A DNA stretch of 64,000 nt from Thiocapsa sp. UBA6158 (GTDB taxonomy: Bacteria > Pseudomonadota > Gammaproteobacteria > Chromatiales > Chromatiaceae). Position numbers and translations under genes: made by a program. The stretch spans positions 16,688-80,687 of the forward strand of contig NZ_DIUM01000008.1 of NCBI RefSeq assembly GCF_002423035.1. Direction: 5' to 3'. Shown here piece by piece: positions 1 to 9,031 of the stretch. The notes beneath the pieces were generated by a model. It was not told the DNA's origin. It did not search any database and was given only the letters and a program-made list of their open reading frames with translations. Position 1 is the stretch's first letter; every line of letters begins with the position of its first letter.

Positions 1-3000
1 CGTCATTGTAAATCTCGACGGGCACCTCTCCGGCACCACCGAGCGGGCGCGCCCGTCCCTGCAGCGCGAGCTGCCCGGCCTGCAGTTGACGCTGCATGCG
101 GCGACCGAATGGGCCGATTCCCCGGAGCTGCTCGAGCGTTGTCGCGAGGACATCGCGCGCGGTGACATCATCATGATCACCATGCTGGTCATGGAAGAGC
201 ACTTCAAACCCATCCTGCCCGCGCTGGCGGCGCGTCGCGACGACTGCGACGCCATGATCGTCTGCATGTCGGCCGGCGAGCTGATGAAGATGACGCGGCT
301 CGGCGGCTTCAAGATGGACGGCTCTCCGGGTGGCCCGATGGCGCTGCTCAAGCGTCTGCGCGGCGGCAAGGAGAAAAAGCAGAGTGCGGGCGCCCAGCAG
401 ATGTCGATGCTGCGACGTATCCCCAAGCTGCTGCGCTTCATCCCGGGCACCGCCCAAGACGTGCGCGCCTACTTCCTGACGCTTCAGTATTGGCTGGCCG
501 GCTCGGACGAGAACCTGGGCAACATGATCCGGTTCCTGGTCGACCGCTACGCGGACGGCCCGAGGCGCCATCTGCGCGGCACCATCAAGGCCGCGCCACC
601 GGTCGAGTATCCGGACGTCGGGCTCTATCACCCGAAGATGAAGGGCCGGATCTCGGATCAGATCGCGAGCCTACCGCCCGTCAACGGCCGTCCCAATGGT
701 CGCGTCGGTCTGCTGCTCATGCGCTCCTACGTGCTGGCCGGCAACGCCGCCCACTACAATGGTGTGATCGAGGCGCTCGAAGCACGCGGCCTGCAGGTCA
801 TCCCGGCGTTTGCAAGCGGTCTGGATGCGCGCCCGGCGATCGAGCGGTTCTTCCTGCAGGACGGCAAGGCGACGGTCGATGCGGTCATCTCGCTCACCGG
901 CTTCTCGCTGGTCGGCGGACCGGCCTACAACGACTCCAAGGCGGCCGAAGCGATCCTGACCAAGCTGGACGTCCCCTATCTGTCCACCCTGGCGGTCGAA
1001 TTCCAGCATGTGGACCAGTGGGAGGCGTCGAGCCAGGGTCTGCTCGCGGTCGAGGCAACCATGATGGTCGCCATCCCGGAGCTTGACGGTGCGACTGGCT
1101 CCATGGTCTACGGCGGGCGCAGCGGCGGCGGCTCGGGCGACGGCGCACGCGACATGCAGTCGCACACCGAGCGCGCGCAACGTCTGGCCTCGCGTGTTGA
1201 GCGTCTGGTGCGTCTGCGTCGGACCAAGCGCGCCGAGCGCAAGGTCGCCATCGTGCTGTTCAACTTCCCGCCGAACGCCGGCAACACCGGCACGGCCGCC
1301 TATCTGTCCGTCTTCGCCTCGCTCTATCACACCCTCGAGACGATGCACGCGGAAGGCTACAAGGTCGATGTGCCCAAGGATGTCGACGCGCTGCGCGAGC
1401 AGATCGTCAACGGCAACTCCGGACGTTTCGGCTCCCACGCCAACGTGCATGTCCGCATCCCGGTCGACGATCATGTCCGACGCGAGCCTTACCTGGCCGA
1501 GATCGAGGCCCAATGGGGCTCGGCACCCGGCAAGCAGCAGACCGACGGCGGCTCGCTGTTCGTGCTCGGCGCCCAGTTCGGCAACGTCTTTGTCGGTATC
1601 CAGCCCGCCTTCGGCTACGAGGGCGATCCCATGCGGTTGCTCTTCGAGAAGGGGTTCACCCCGACACATGCCTTCTCGGCCTTCTATCGCTGGATCCGCG
1701 ACGACTTCGGCGCCCATGCGGTGCTGCACTTCGGGACCCACGGCGCATTGGAATTCATGCCCGGCAAGCAGGCCGGTCTCTCGGGCGCCTGCTGGCCGGA
1801 TCGTCTGATCACGGACCTGCCCAACGTCTATCTCTACGCCTCGAACAACCCGTCCGAGGGCACCATCGCCAAGCGGCGTGCCGCGGCGACCCTGATCAGC
1901 TACATCACGCCCCCGATCGCCCACGCCGGGCTCTACAAGGGGCTGATCGATCTGAAGGGCTCGATGGAGCGCATGCGTGCTCTGCCCCCCGAGGAGAAAG
2001 ACGAGCGCGCCGAGCTGGCCGTGTTGATTCAGGCCCAGGCCGCCGAGCTCGATCTGGCGGATCTCGAGCCGACCTGGAACGACGATGCGGAGAGCCGCAT
2101 CGCCACGCTCCAGGACAAGGTGCTGGAGCTCGAGTACACCCTGATCCCGCACGGACTGCATGTCGTCGGCGAGGCACCGAGCGAAGAGGAGCGGCTCGAC
2201 CTGCTGCTCGCGGTCGCCGAAGCCTCCAAAGACATGCACCCGACGCGCGCTGCCATCGAGGCGCTGGTCGCCGGCAAGACGCCCGAAAAGGCGCTCAAGG
2301 CCGGCGGGATGGCCACGTCCCACGAGAACGTCGAGCTGTTCCGCGAGCTGGCCGAGACCGACCGGCTCCTGATTCAGGACACCGAGACCCCGGCGATTCT
2401 GCACGCGCTCGACGGCGGCTTCATTCCCCCCGCGCCGGGCGGCGATCTGTTGCGCACACCGGCGATCCTGCCGACCGGGCGCAACCTGCACGGTTTCGAC
2501 CCCTTCCGTCTGCCGAGCGCCTACGCGGTCAAGGACGGCGCGCGCCAGGCCCGGCGTCTGCTCGAGCGTCACATGTCGGAGGAGGGCAACGGCTTCCCCG
2601 AGACCATCGCGCTCGTACTCTGGGGGACCGACAACCTCAAGACCGAAGGCGGACCCATCGGGCAGGCCCTGTCGCTGCTCGGCGCGCTCCCGCGTTTTGA
2701 CAACTATGGCCGTCTGGCCGGCGCGACCCTGATCCCGCTCGAAGAGCTGGGCCGTCCGCGTGTCGACGTCGTCATGACGCTCTCAGGTATCTTCCGCGAT
2801 CTGCTGCCCCTGCAGACCCGTCTGTTGGCCGAGGCCGCCTTCTTGGCTGCCCAGGCCGACGAGCCGCTCGAGCAGAATTTCGTGCGTAAGCACGCACTCG
2901 CCTACCAAGAGGCGCAGGGCTGCGATCTGGAGACCGCCTCGCTGCGTGTCTTCAGCAACGCCGACGGGGCCTACGGCGCCAACGTCAACTACCTGGTCGA

Positions 3001-3673
3001 CAGCAGCAGTTGGGACGGCGAGGACGAGCTGGCCGAGACCTATACGCGTCGCAAGTGCTTCGCCTACGGGCGTTCAGGGCAACCGGTCCGTCAGGCCGAG
3101 CTGCTCAAGAGCGTGCTCTCCACCGTACAGTTGGCTTACCAGAATCTCGACTCGGTCGAGCTGGGCGTGACCACCGTCGACCATTATTTCGACACGCTCG
3201 GCGGGATCACCCGCGCGGTGGGTCGCTTCAAGGGTGACGACGTCCCCGTCTATATCGGCGATCAGACCCGCGGCGACGGCGTGGTCCGCACCCTGGCCGA
3301 GCAGGTCGCGCTCGAAACGCGCACCCGCATGCTCAATCCCAAGTGGTACGAGGGCATGCTCAAGCACGGTTACGAAGGTGTGCGCCAGATCGAGGTCCAT
3401 GTGACCAACACCATGGGTTGGTCGGCCACCACCGGCCAGGTTGCGCCCTGGGTCTATCAGCAGCTCACCGAGACCTATGTGCTCGACGAGGAGATGCGCA
3501 ATCGTCTGGCGCAGCTCAACCCGACGGCTTCGGCGAAGGTTGCGAACCGGTTGATCGAGGCCCACGAGCGCAATTATTGGTCGCCCGATGCGGCTACGCT
3601 CGAGGCGCTGCGTCTGGCCGGCGAGGAGCTTGAAGATCGGCTCGAAGGGATTGTCGAGGAGGCCGCCGCGTGA
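1..3673 (+). CDS. bchH: Magnesium chelatase subunit H, 5' partial
   Basis: Porphyrin-binding subunit of magnesium chelatase; with BchI and BchD it inserts Mg2+ into protoporphyrin IX, the commitment step to bacteriochlorophyll. The frame is open from base 2 (VIVNLDGHLSG...), so the true start lies just outside the window. 1,223 residues are visible against a family size of about 1,200-1,250, so probably only a few dozen N-terminal residues are missing. The CobN/BchH chelatase core is clear, e.g. HFGTHGALEFMPGKQ near residue 575. The TTG at 86 is internal, not a start. The stop overlaps the bchL start (GTGA), indicating translational coupling within a bchHLM operon. Neither bchI nor bchD is in the window. 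Confidence 0.97.
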   Translation, partial: VIVNLDGHLSGTTERARPSLQRELPGLQLTLHAATEWADSPELLERCREDIARGDIIMITMLVMEEHFKPILPALAARRDDCDAMIVCMSAGELMKMTRLGGFKMDGSPGGPMALLKRLRGGKEKKQSAGAQQMSMLRRIPKLLRFIPGTAQDVRAYFLTLQYWLAGSDENLGNMIRFLVDRYADGPRRHLRGTIKAAPPVEYPDVGLYHPKMKGRISDQIASLPPVNGRPNGRVGLLLMRSYVLAGNAAHYNGVIEALEARGLQVIPAFASGLDARPAIERFFLQDGKATVDAVISLTGFSLVGGPAYNDSKAAEAILTKLDVPYLSTLAVEFQHVDQWEASSQGLLAVEATMMVAIPELDGATGSMVYGGRSGGGSGDGARDMQSHTERAQRLASRVERLVRLRRTKRAERKVAIVLFNFPPNAGNTGTAAYLSVFASLYHTLETMHAEGYKVDVPKDVDALREQIVNGNSGRFGSHANVHVRIPVDDHVRREPYLAEIEAQWGSAPGKQQTDGGSLFVLGAQFGNVFVGIQPAFGYEGDPMRLLFEKGFTPTHAFSAFYRWIRDDFGAHAVLHFGTHGALEFMPGKQAGLSGACWPDRLITDLPNVYLYASNNPSEGTIAKRRAAATLISYITPPIAHAGLYKGLIDLKGSMERMRALPPEEKDERAELAVLIQAQAAELDLADLEPTWNDDAESRIATLQDKVLELEYTLIPHGLHVVGEAPSEEERLDLLLAVAEASKDMHPTRAAIEALVAGKTPEKALKAGGMATSHENVELFRELAETDRLLIQDTETPAILHALDGGFIPPAPGGDLLRTPAILPTGRNLHGFDPFRLPSAYAVKDGARQARRLLERHMSEEGNGFPETIALVLWGTDNLKTEGGPIGQALSLLGALPRFDNYGRLAGATLIPLEELGRPRVDVVMTLSGIFRDLLPLQTRLLAEAAFLAAQADEPLEQNFVRKHALAYQEAQGCDLETASLRVFSNADGAYGANVNYLVDSSSWDGEDELAETYTRRKCFAYGRSGQPVRQAELLKSVLSTVQLAYQNLDSVELGVTTVDHYFDTLGGITRAVGRFKGDDVPVYIGDQTRGDGVVRTLAEQVALETRTRMLNPKWYEGMLKHGYEGVRQIEVHVTNTMGWSATTGQVAPWVYQQLTETYVLDEEMRNRLAQLNPTASAKVANRLIEAHERNYWSPDAATLEALRLAGEELEDRLEGIVEEAAA

Positions 3674-4581
3674 CGATCCAAGAGATCCCGGCCGGCATGC
3701 TCGGCGACGTTTCACGGCACCCGGACGGGGAGGGCAGTGTCCAGGTCCAGCTCGATCCGGATATCCGGATCGATACGGCCAAGGTCTTTGCCGTCTACGG
3801 CAAGGGCGGCATCGGCAAGAGCACGACCTCCTCGAACCTGTCGGTCGCCTTTTCCAAGCTCGGCAAGCGCGTCCTGCAGATCGGCTGCGATCCGAAGCAC
3901 GACTCGACCTTTACCCTGACCAAGTGCTTGGTGCCGACGGTGATCGATATCCTCGAATCCGTGGACTTCCATGCCGAGGAGCTGCGCCCGAGCGATTACG
4001 TCTACGAAGGCTATAACGGCGTGATGTGCGTGGAGGCGGGCGGTCCGCCGGCCGGCACCGGCTGCGGCGGCTATGTCGTCGGCCAGACCGTGAAGCTGCT
4101 TAAGCAGCATCACCTGCTCGAAGACACCGACGTCGTGGTCTTCGATGTCCTCGGCGACGTGGTCTGCGGCGGGTTTGCCGCGCCGCTGCAACATGCCGAG
4201 CGTGCGCTGATCGTCACGGCCAACGACTTCGATTCGATCTTCGCGATGAACCGCATCGCCGCGGCGATCCAGGCCAAGGCCAAGCATTACGGCGTGCGCA
4301 TCGGCGGCGTCATCGCCAACCGCAGTGTGAACACCGACGAGATCGATCGCTTCAACGACGCAGTGGGTCTCAAACGGCTCGCCCACCTGCCGGACCTCGA
4401 TGTCATCCGGCGCAGTCGCCTGAAGAAGTCGACCCTGTTCGAGATGGACGATGCAGACGGGCTCGAGCATGCCAAGTCCGAGTATCTTCGCCTGGCCCAG
4501 ATGCTGTGGGACGGGGTCGAGCCACTGGACGCGCAGCCCATGCGCGACCGCGATATCTTTGATTTTCTGGGGTTCGATTGA
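3670..4581 (+). CDS. bchL: Light-independent protochlorophyllide reductase, iron protein
   Basis: NifH-like ATPase that delivers electrons to BchNB, reducing ring D of protochlorophyllide in the dark; oxygen sensitive. 303 residues, the normal length. P-loop GKGGIGKS at residues 44-51; the two cysteines that hold the intersubunit [4Fe-4S] cluster sit in PAGTGCGG and DVVCGGF. GTG start at 3670 overlaps the bchH stop by 4 nt. It is distinguished from the BchX paralogue at 19,807 by its neighbours and by the DPKHDSTFTL switch region. bchN and bchB are not in the window and are expected upstream of bchH. Confidence 0.97.
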   Translation: MTIQEIPAGMLGDVSRHPDGEGSVQVQLDPDIRIDTAKVFAVYGKGGIGKSTTSSNLSVAFSKLGKRVLQIGCDPKHDSTFTLTKCLVPTVIDILESVDFHAEELRPSDYVYEGYNGVMCVEAGGPPAGTGCGGYVVGQTVKLLKQHHLLEDTDVVVFDVLGDVVCGGFAAPLQHAERALIVTANDFDSIFAMNRIAAAIQAKAKHYGVRIGGVIANRSVNTDEIDRFNDAVGLKRLAHLPDLDVIRRSRLKKSTLFEMDDADGLEHAKSEYLRLAQMLWDGVEPLDAQPMRDRDIFDFLGFD

Positions 4582-5282
4582 TGGCCAACGGCTCGTATCA
4601 AGAGCGCCGCGAAGAGATCGAAACCTACTTCGATCGCACCGCCGCCGACGCCTGGCGCAAGCTGACATCCGACGTAAAGGTCAGCCGCATCCGGGCCACC
4701 GTGCGCGCGGGTCGCGACGACATGCGGGCGACCCTGTTGGACTGGCTGCCCGCCGATCTGACCGGCAAGCGTCTGCTCGACGCCGGTTGCGGGACGGGTG
4801 CGCTGGCCTTCGAGGCGGCGCGGCGGGGCGCGGAGGTCGTCGCCATCGACGTCGCACCGACCCTGATCCAGATCGCGCAGGAACGCACCCCGAAGGATCT
4901 CGGCCCCGGGTCGGTCCATTTCGAGGCCGGCGACATGCTCGACCCGGCGCACGGCCGCTTCGATCATGTGGTCGCCATGGATTCCTTGATCCATTACGTG
5001 CCGGCGGATGTGGTGGCGGTGCTGGCCGGCCTGGCCGGGCGGACCGGCGGCTCGATCCTCTTTACTTTCGCGCCGAAGACGCCTGCGCTGGCGATCATGC
5101 ACGCCGTCGGGCAGCTCTTTCCGCGCGGCAACCGATCGCCTGCGATCGTGCCGGTCGGACCGGATCGGCTGCGTGCGCTCCTGGCCGCCGAGCCGGCCCT
5201 CGCGGGCTGGCAGCCGCAGCGCACCCGGCGGATTGCAGTCGGTTTTTATACGTCGCAGGCACTCGAGTTGGTGCCCGCGTGA
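4581..5282 (+). CDS. bchM: Magnesium-protoporphyrin IX O-methyltransferase
   Basis: Transfers a methyl group from S-adenosylmethionine to the ring C propionate of Mg-protoporphyrin IX, making the substrate of the BchE cyclase. 233 residues; the Rossmann SAM-binding motif LLDAGCGTGALAFEAA is at residues 65-80. The ATG at 4581 shares its A with the bchL stop (TGATG), so translation is coupled; an in-frame TTG one codon upstream is a less likely start. Followed by a GC-rich stem-loop with a short T-run (5374-5399), so this probably ends the bchHLM transcript. Confidence 0.95.
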   Translation: MANGSYQERREEIETYFDRTAADAWRKLTSDVKVSRIRATVRAGRDDMRATLLDWLPADLTGKRLLDAGCGTGALAFEAARRGAEVVAIDVAPTLIQIAQERTPKDLGPGSVHFEAGDMLDPAHGRFDHVVAMDSLIHYVPADVVAVLAGLAGRTGGSILFTFAPKTPALAIMHAVGQLFPRGNRSPAIVPVGPDRLRALLAAEPALAGWQPQRTRRIAVGFYTSQALELVPA

Positions 5283-5373
5283 GCAGTCGAGTGCAGTGTT
5301 TCGAGACTGCCGTCCGTGCGCCCCTGCAGACGATGCCGCGGATGGTTGCGGCAAGGCACTCGGGCGTGGTTTC

Positions 5374-5399
5374 GGCCCGGCCTCGGCCGGTCCTTTTAT
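5374..5399 (+). terminator. Possible terminator after bchM
   Basis: CCGGCC-TC-GGCCGG stem (5377-5390), flanked by further partly pairing bases and followed by TCCTTTTAT. It sits 95 nt after the bchM stop and 166 nt before puhA. The loop is short and the T-run only four bases, so termination strength is uncertain. The rest of 5283-5564 shows no coding frame and no PpsR-type box. Confidence 0.4.
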
Positions 5400-5564
5400 A
5401 GGCTAGGGAGTCGTCAATCACATCGAGATCCAGAGCGGTTTTTCCCACGTTGGTCGACATTGACCGGCTTGTCGCTCCCGCGAGCGAATCCGATCAACAA
5501 CGGTCATCGCGCTTCGGCCTAATCGGTTTGCCCGGTTAGTCTTTCGTCCTGAGGAGGTCACATC

Positions 5565-6332
5565 ATGTCAGCAGCCATCACCAGCTATATCGACGTCGCC
5601 CAGCTCGTGCTCTATGTCTTCTGGTTCTTCTTTGCCGGACTGATCTTCCACCTGCATCGCGAAAACAAGCGGGAAGGCTATCCGCTCGAATCCACCCGCG
5701 GCGGTAAGATCAAGATCGAAGGCTTCCCGTCGATGCCGCAGCCGAAGACCTATCTGCTTCCGCACAACGGTGGAACCGTCACGGTGCCGCGTGTCGAGGC
5801 CGCCGAGAAGATCAACGCCACGCCGGCGCAGCCGTACGCGGGCTCCCCGCTCATCCCGAACGGTGATCCGATGCTGTCTGGATTCGGTCCGTCCGCTTCC
5901 CCGGACCGGGAGAAGCATCCGGATCTGACCTTCGAGGGCGCACCTAAGATCGTCCCGCTACGCGTCGCCACCGATTTCTCGATCGCCGAGAAGGATCCTG
6001 ATCCGCGTGGTATGACGGTTGTCGGATTCGACGGCGAAGTCGGCGGAACCGTGACCGACGTCTGGGTCGACCGTTCCGAGCCGCAGATCCGTTACCTTGA
6101 GTTGAAGGTGGCGAAGGGCGGCAAGCAGGTTCTGCTGCCGATCAACTTCACGCGCTTCGACAAGAAGAACGGCAAGGTCAACGTCAAGTCGATTGCCGGC
6201 AAGCACTTCGCGAACGTGCCGGGTCTGGCCAAGCCCGATCAGATCACCCTCTACGAAGAGGACAAGATCTGCGCCTACTATGCCGGTGGCCAACTTTACG
6301 CAGCTGCGGATCGGTCTGAGCCTCTGCTGTGA
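5565..6332 (+). CDS. puhA: Photosynthetic reaction centre H subunit
   Basis: H subunit caps the cytoplasmic face of the PufL/PufM reaction centre and guides proton uptake to QB. 255 residues: short periplasmic N-terminus, one transmembrane helix (about residues 11-31, LVLYVFWFFFAGLIFHLH), then a cytoplasmic PRC-barrel domain (about 135-245; the segment DPRGMTVVGFDGEVGGTVTD is typical). Strong Shine-Dalgarno GAGGAGG at 5551-5557, 7 nt before the ATG. Heads puhABCE. In many purple bacteria lhaA separates bchM from puhA; here only 282 non-coding bases do. Confidence 0.97.
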   Translation: MSAAITSYIDVAQLVLYVFWFFFAGLIFHLHRENKREGYPLESTRGGKIKIEGFPSMPQPKTYLLPHNGGTVTVPRVEAAEKINATPAQPYAGSPLIPNGDPMLSGFGPSASPDREKHPDLTFEGAPKIVPLRVATDFSIAEKDPDPRGMTVVGFDGEVGGTVTDVWVDRSEPQIRYLELKVAKGGKQVLLPINFTRFDKKNGKVNVKSIAGKHFANVPGLAKPDQITLYEEDKICAYYAGGQLYAAADRSEPLL

Positions 6333-6985
6333 GAGAGTATGAGTTCGAGCCCATTCGGGGCTTGCCCGAGCATCTTCCCCCCGGCGAGGAGATGCTCTGG
6401 CAGGGTGCACCGCGCTGGAGCGCTTTGGCGCGGCGCGCCTTTCATATCCGGAAGGTCGCCGTCTATTTCGCCATCATTCTGGTGTGGCGGATCTTCGCGG
6501 ATCTCTCCGCGGGGGAGACGACGGGCGAGGTCGTGGTCGGCGCGCTCTGGATCACGGCACTCGCCCTCGTCTCGATCGGCGGCCTTCTGCTGCTTGCTTG
6601 GGCCATGGCGAGGTCCACGGTCTACACCATTACAACGCGCCGCTTGGTGATGCGTTTCGGTGTGGCACTGCCGATGATCGTGAACTTTCCATTTGCGCAG
6701 ATCCACTCCGCGCAGATGAAGCGGCACCGCGATGAGACCGGGGACATCCCCATCGTTCTGGTCGCATCGACGCGCACCTCCTACACGGTCCTCTGGCCGC
6801 ATGTGCGTCCCTGGCATTTCACCAAACCGCAGCCGATGCTACGGGCAATTCCCGATGTAGCTCGGGTCGCCGGGATCCTCTCGGATGCACTCAACCGCTA
6901 TCTGGCCCAAAGCGAAAAGGGCTCGGAGCACGCCGAAGCGGGCACGGACGACCGCACTGGATCCGACGCTGCACTGACATCCTGA
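6329..6985 (+). CDS. puhB: Photosynthetic complex assembly protein PuhB
   Basis: Membrane protein required for reaction-centre assembly. 218 residues; two transmembrane segments (about 45-60 and 72-95) followed by a bPH2-type domain (ARSTVYTITTRRLVMRFGVALP...). GTG start overlaps the puhA stop (GTGAG), so it is coupled to PuhA synthesis. The C-terminal 25 residues are charged and low in complexity. Function is known from Rhodobacter genetics; its assignment here rests on position and domain form. Confidence 0.9.
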   Translation: MREYEFEPIRGLPEHLPPGEEMLWQGAPRWSALARRAFHIRKVAVYFAIILVWRIFADLSAGETTGEVVVGALWITALALVSIGGLLLLAWAMARSTVYTITTRRLVMRFGVALPMIVNFPFAQIHSAQMKRHRDETGDIPIVLVASTRTSYTVLWPHVRPWHFTKPQPMLRAIPDVARVAGILSDALNRYLAQSEKGSEHAEAGTDDRTGSDAALTS

Positions 6986-6997
6986 AGAGGTTGAATC

Positions 6998-7453
6998 TTG
7001 ACTGAATTGCATGATCGCCCGTTTCCGCGGGGCATCCTGATCGCGGTTGCCTCCTTGATCGGTTTCACGATCCTGGCGGTTGCTGTCGCGAGGCTCACCG
7101 GCTTCGACCCAAGCCAGGCTCCCGTCTCGCCCGAGGTTGCGGTTCGCGATCTGAGTTTCGTCGAGGTCGGCCAGGGTGATCTCGCGGTCTACGATGCCGA
7201 GTCCGGGGCGCTGTTGGAGACACTTCCGCCGGGCGAGGACGGTTTCATCCGCGGCGTGCTTCGTACGCTCGAGCGCGAGCGTCGGATGCACGACGTCGCT
7301 CTGGACGGGCCTTATCGGCTGAGTCTTCGCGAGAACGGTCGTTTTACGTTGGAGGATCAAACGACCGACTTCTTCATCGATCTCAGGGCATTCGGCCCGA
7401 CCAACGAGGCTGCCGTCGGCCGATTCCTATCGGCATCGCCGCCGGTGCAGTGA
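6998..7453 (+). CDS. puhC: Photosynthetic complex assembly protein PuhC
   Basis: PuhC supports assembly or reorganisation of the reaction centre-LH1 core. 151 residues; one N-terminal membrane anchor (about 12-31, ILIAVASLIGFTILAVAVARL), then a periplasmic domain with the family pattern DLSFVEVGQGDLAVYDAESG and a C-terminal GFIRGVLRTLERERR segment. The start is a TTG at 6998 with SD GAAGAGG 7 nt upstream. 12 nt after puhB. Followed by 267 nt without a gene before puhE, so puhE may have its own expression signals. Confidence 0.88.
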   Translation: MTELHDRPFPRGILIAVASLIGFTILAVAVARLTGFDPSQAPVSPEVAVRDLSFVEVGQGDLAVYDAESGALLETLPPGEDGFIRGVLRTLERERRMHDVALDGPYRLSLRENGRFTLEDQTTDFFIDLRAFGPTNEAAVGRFLSASPPVQ

Positions 7454-7720
7454 GGCTTGCGGCCGGGTCTCGGGGCGAGCGACGCCCTTTGCTCCGGCCG
7501 CCCTCGTGACGAAGCGAACCCTGCTCGCGCGACGTCTCGCCTGCTATGATCCCGGCTTCCCGACCTCGACATCCCGCGTCCCTCGGGATCGGCTCCATCC
7601 GAGCAATCGCGTCGGTTGATCCTCGATTCGGCGTAGGCGAGGTCCTTCGCTGCAGTGCAGGGGTGATCCCGGAAGCGGAGGCATTCCGATCGCCATCGGC
7701 CAGAGAATAGGGCGCATTTC

Positions 7721-8659
7721 ATGCTCGAATATGGTTACCCCGTTCTTTTCGCGCTCGGGCTCTGGTGGTTCAGCACGGGTGTGGTGCTCTATCTGGACAA
7801 TCTGCCGGGCCGCACCTTCGGGTGGACGATGCTCGGCGGCAGCGCGGTGCTGGCATTTGCCGTTTTTGCGCTGGTCGTCAGCAGTACCTCAGCCTCTCTG
7901 AGCGCGGCCTACATCGCCTTCACCTCCGGCGTGGTGGTCTGGGGCGTCTTGGAGATGAGTTATTTCACCGGTCTATTGACCGGGCCGCGCAAGACGCCGT
8001 GCCCACCCGGCTGTGTGGCCTGGAAGCGGTTCGGTCTCGCTATTCTGACCAGTCTCTATCACGAGTTTGCGGTCCTCTCGGCGGTGGCCTTCTTGGTCGT
8101 GATCTCATGGGGCGAGCCCAATCAGGTCGGAACCTGGACCTTTGTCGTGCTTTGGCTGATGCGTTGGAGCGCCAAGCTTAATCTGTTTCTGGGTGTTCCC
8201 AACCTGAACGACTGGCTGCCCGAGCATCTGGCCTACCTGAAGTCCTACATGCCCAAGCGGAGCATGAACCTCTTGTTTCCGATCTCGGTGACCGTGTCCA
8301 CCCTGATCGTGGTTCTGATGGTGTCCCGGGCGCTGAGTCCGGGTGTGAGCGAGTTCGAGGTCGTCAGCCTGATCCTGGTGGCGAGCCTTTTGGCATTGGG
8401 GATCCTCGAGCACTGGTTCCTCGTGCTTCCCTTGCCGGACGAAGCGCTCTGGGCCTGGGCGTTGCCCTCGCGGGATGACGACGGGGAATCGGGCGGGGAA
8501 GCGGATAGAGGCAAGGGGCGGAACGGAACGCGTTCCGATGGATCGCCCCGGAGAATGGTCGCCTCCCGAACCTCGTCGCGGCACCAGGCGACCTCGCCGC
8601 CACCCCGTCGCCCCGTCGAGCGCGGTCGCGGCGGGACCCCGATCACGGAGCTTCCGTGA
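7721..8659 (+). CDS. puhE: Photosynthetic complex assembly protein PuhE (DUF3623)
   Basis: Polytopic membrane protein of the puh operon, needed for normal photosynthetic complex assembly. About seven to eight hydrophobic helices span residues 5-245; conserved stretches include RWSAKLNLFLGVPN and HLAYLKSYMPKRSMN. The protein has 312 residues whereas homologues are usually nearer 250-280: after residue about 252 there is a roughly 60-residue Arg/Gly/Pro/Ser-rich tail of low complexity. A CACGGA/TCCGTG hairpin (8644-8658) covers the stop codon. Confidence 0.88.
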   Translation: MLEYGYPVLFALGLWWFSTGVVLYLDNLPGRTFGWTMLGGSAVLAFAVFALVVSSTSASLSAAYIAFTSGVVVWGVLEMSYFTGLLTGPRKTPCPPGCVAWKRFGLAILTSLYHEFAVLSAVAFLVVISWGEPNQVGTWTFVVLWLMRWSAKLNLFLGVPNLNDWLPEHLAYLKSYMPKRSMNLLFPISVTVSTLIVVLMVSRALSPGVSEFEVVSLILVASLLALGILEHWFLVLPLPDEALWAWALPSRDDDGESGGEADRGKGRNGTRSDGSPRRMVASRTSSRHQATSPPPRRPVERGRGGTPITELP

Positions 8660-9031
8660 ACATAGGATCGGGGTGCGTCAGTGTTGCGGCGCGCTTTGAT
8701 CCCGGTCGTAGACTGGGCTAGGCTTACTCGCACTTCGGGCAAGGGGAGGGTCGGAGAGGCGATGTCGTAGCGCCCGCCTCGGTTGACGCGAATCATATCG
8801 AGCTGGTCGGGAATCAGCTAAGGTAGAGAGCAATGCGCGCCCGGATGGCGCGACACCAAACGACCCGATTCGGATAGAGCAGAGCTCAAGGCCATCGCTG
8901 CGCGGCGGCATCCTGTCCCGGTGTCATCGCTGATACCGCCGGCACGAAGGGCTCGGCTATGCCCGAGATCGGACTGATGCGATCAGGCTCGAATGGCCGT
9001 TGCCCGTTCGACCCGTCCCTGAGGAATTCTC
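8660..9031. other. Intergenic region puhE-bchE
   Basis: 372 bases without a credible coding frame, RNA gene, TGT-N12-ACA box or clear terminator. It ends in the bchE ribosome-binding site (GAGGAATTCTC before the ATG at 9032). In several purple bacteria acsF is found in this neighbourhood; nothing resembling a di-iron cyclase is present here. Confidence 0.6.

Noticed and set aside
671..2572. 633-codon open frame opposite bchH
   Set aside because: Antisense shadow of a high-GC gene; composition rich in Arg/Gly/Gln/His, no RBS, and bchH on the other strand is certain.
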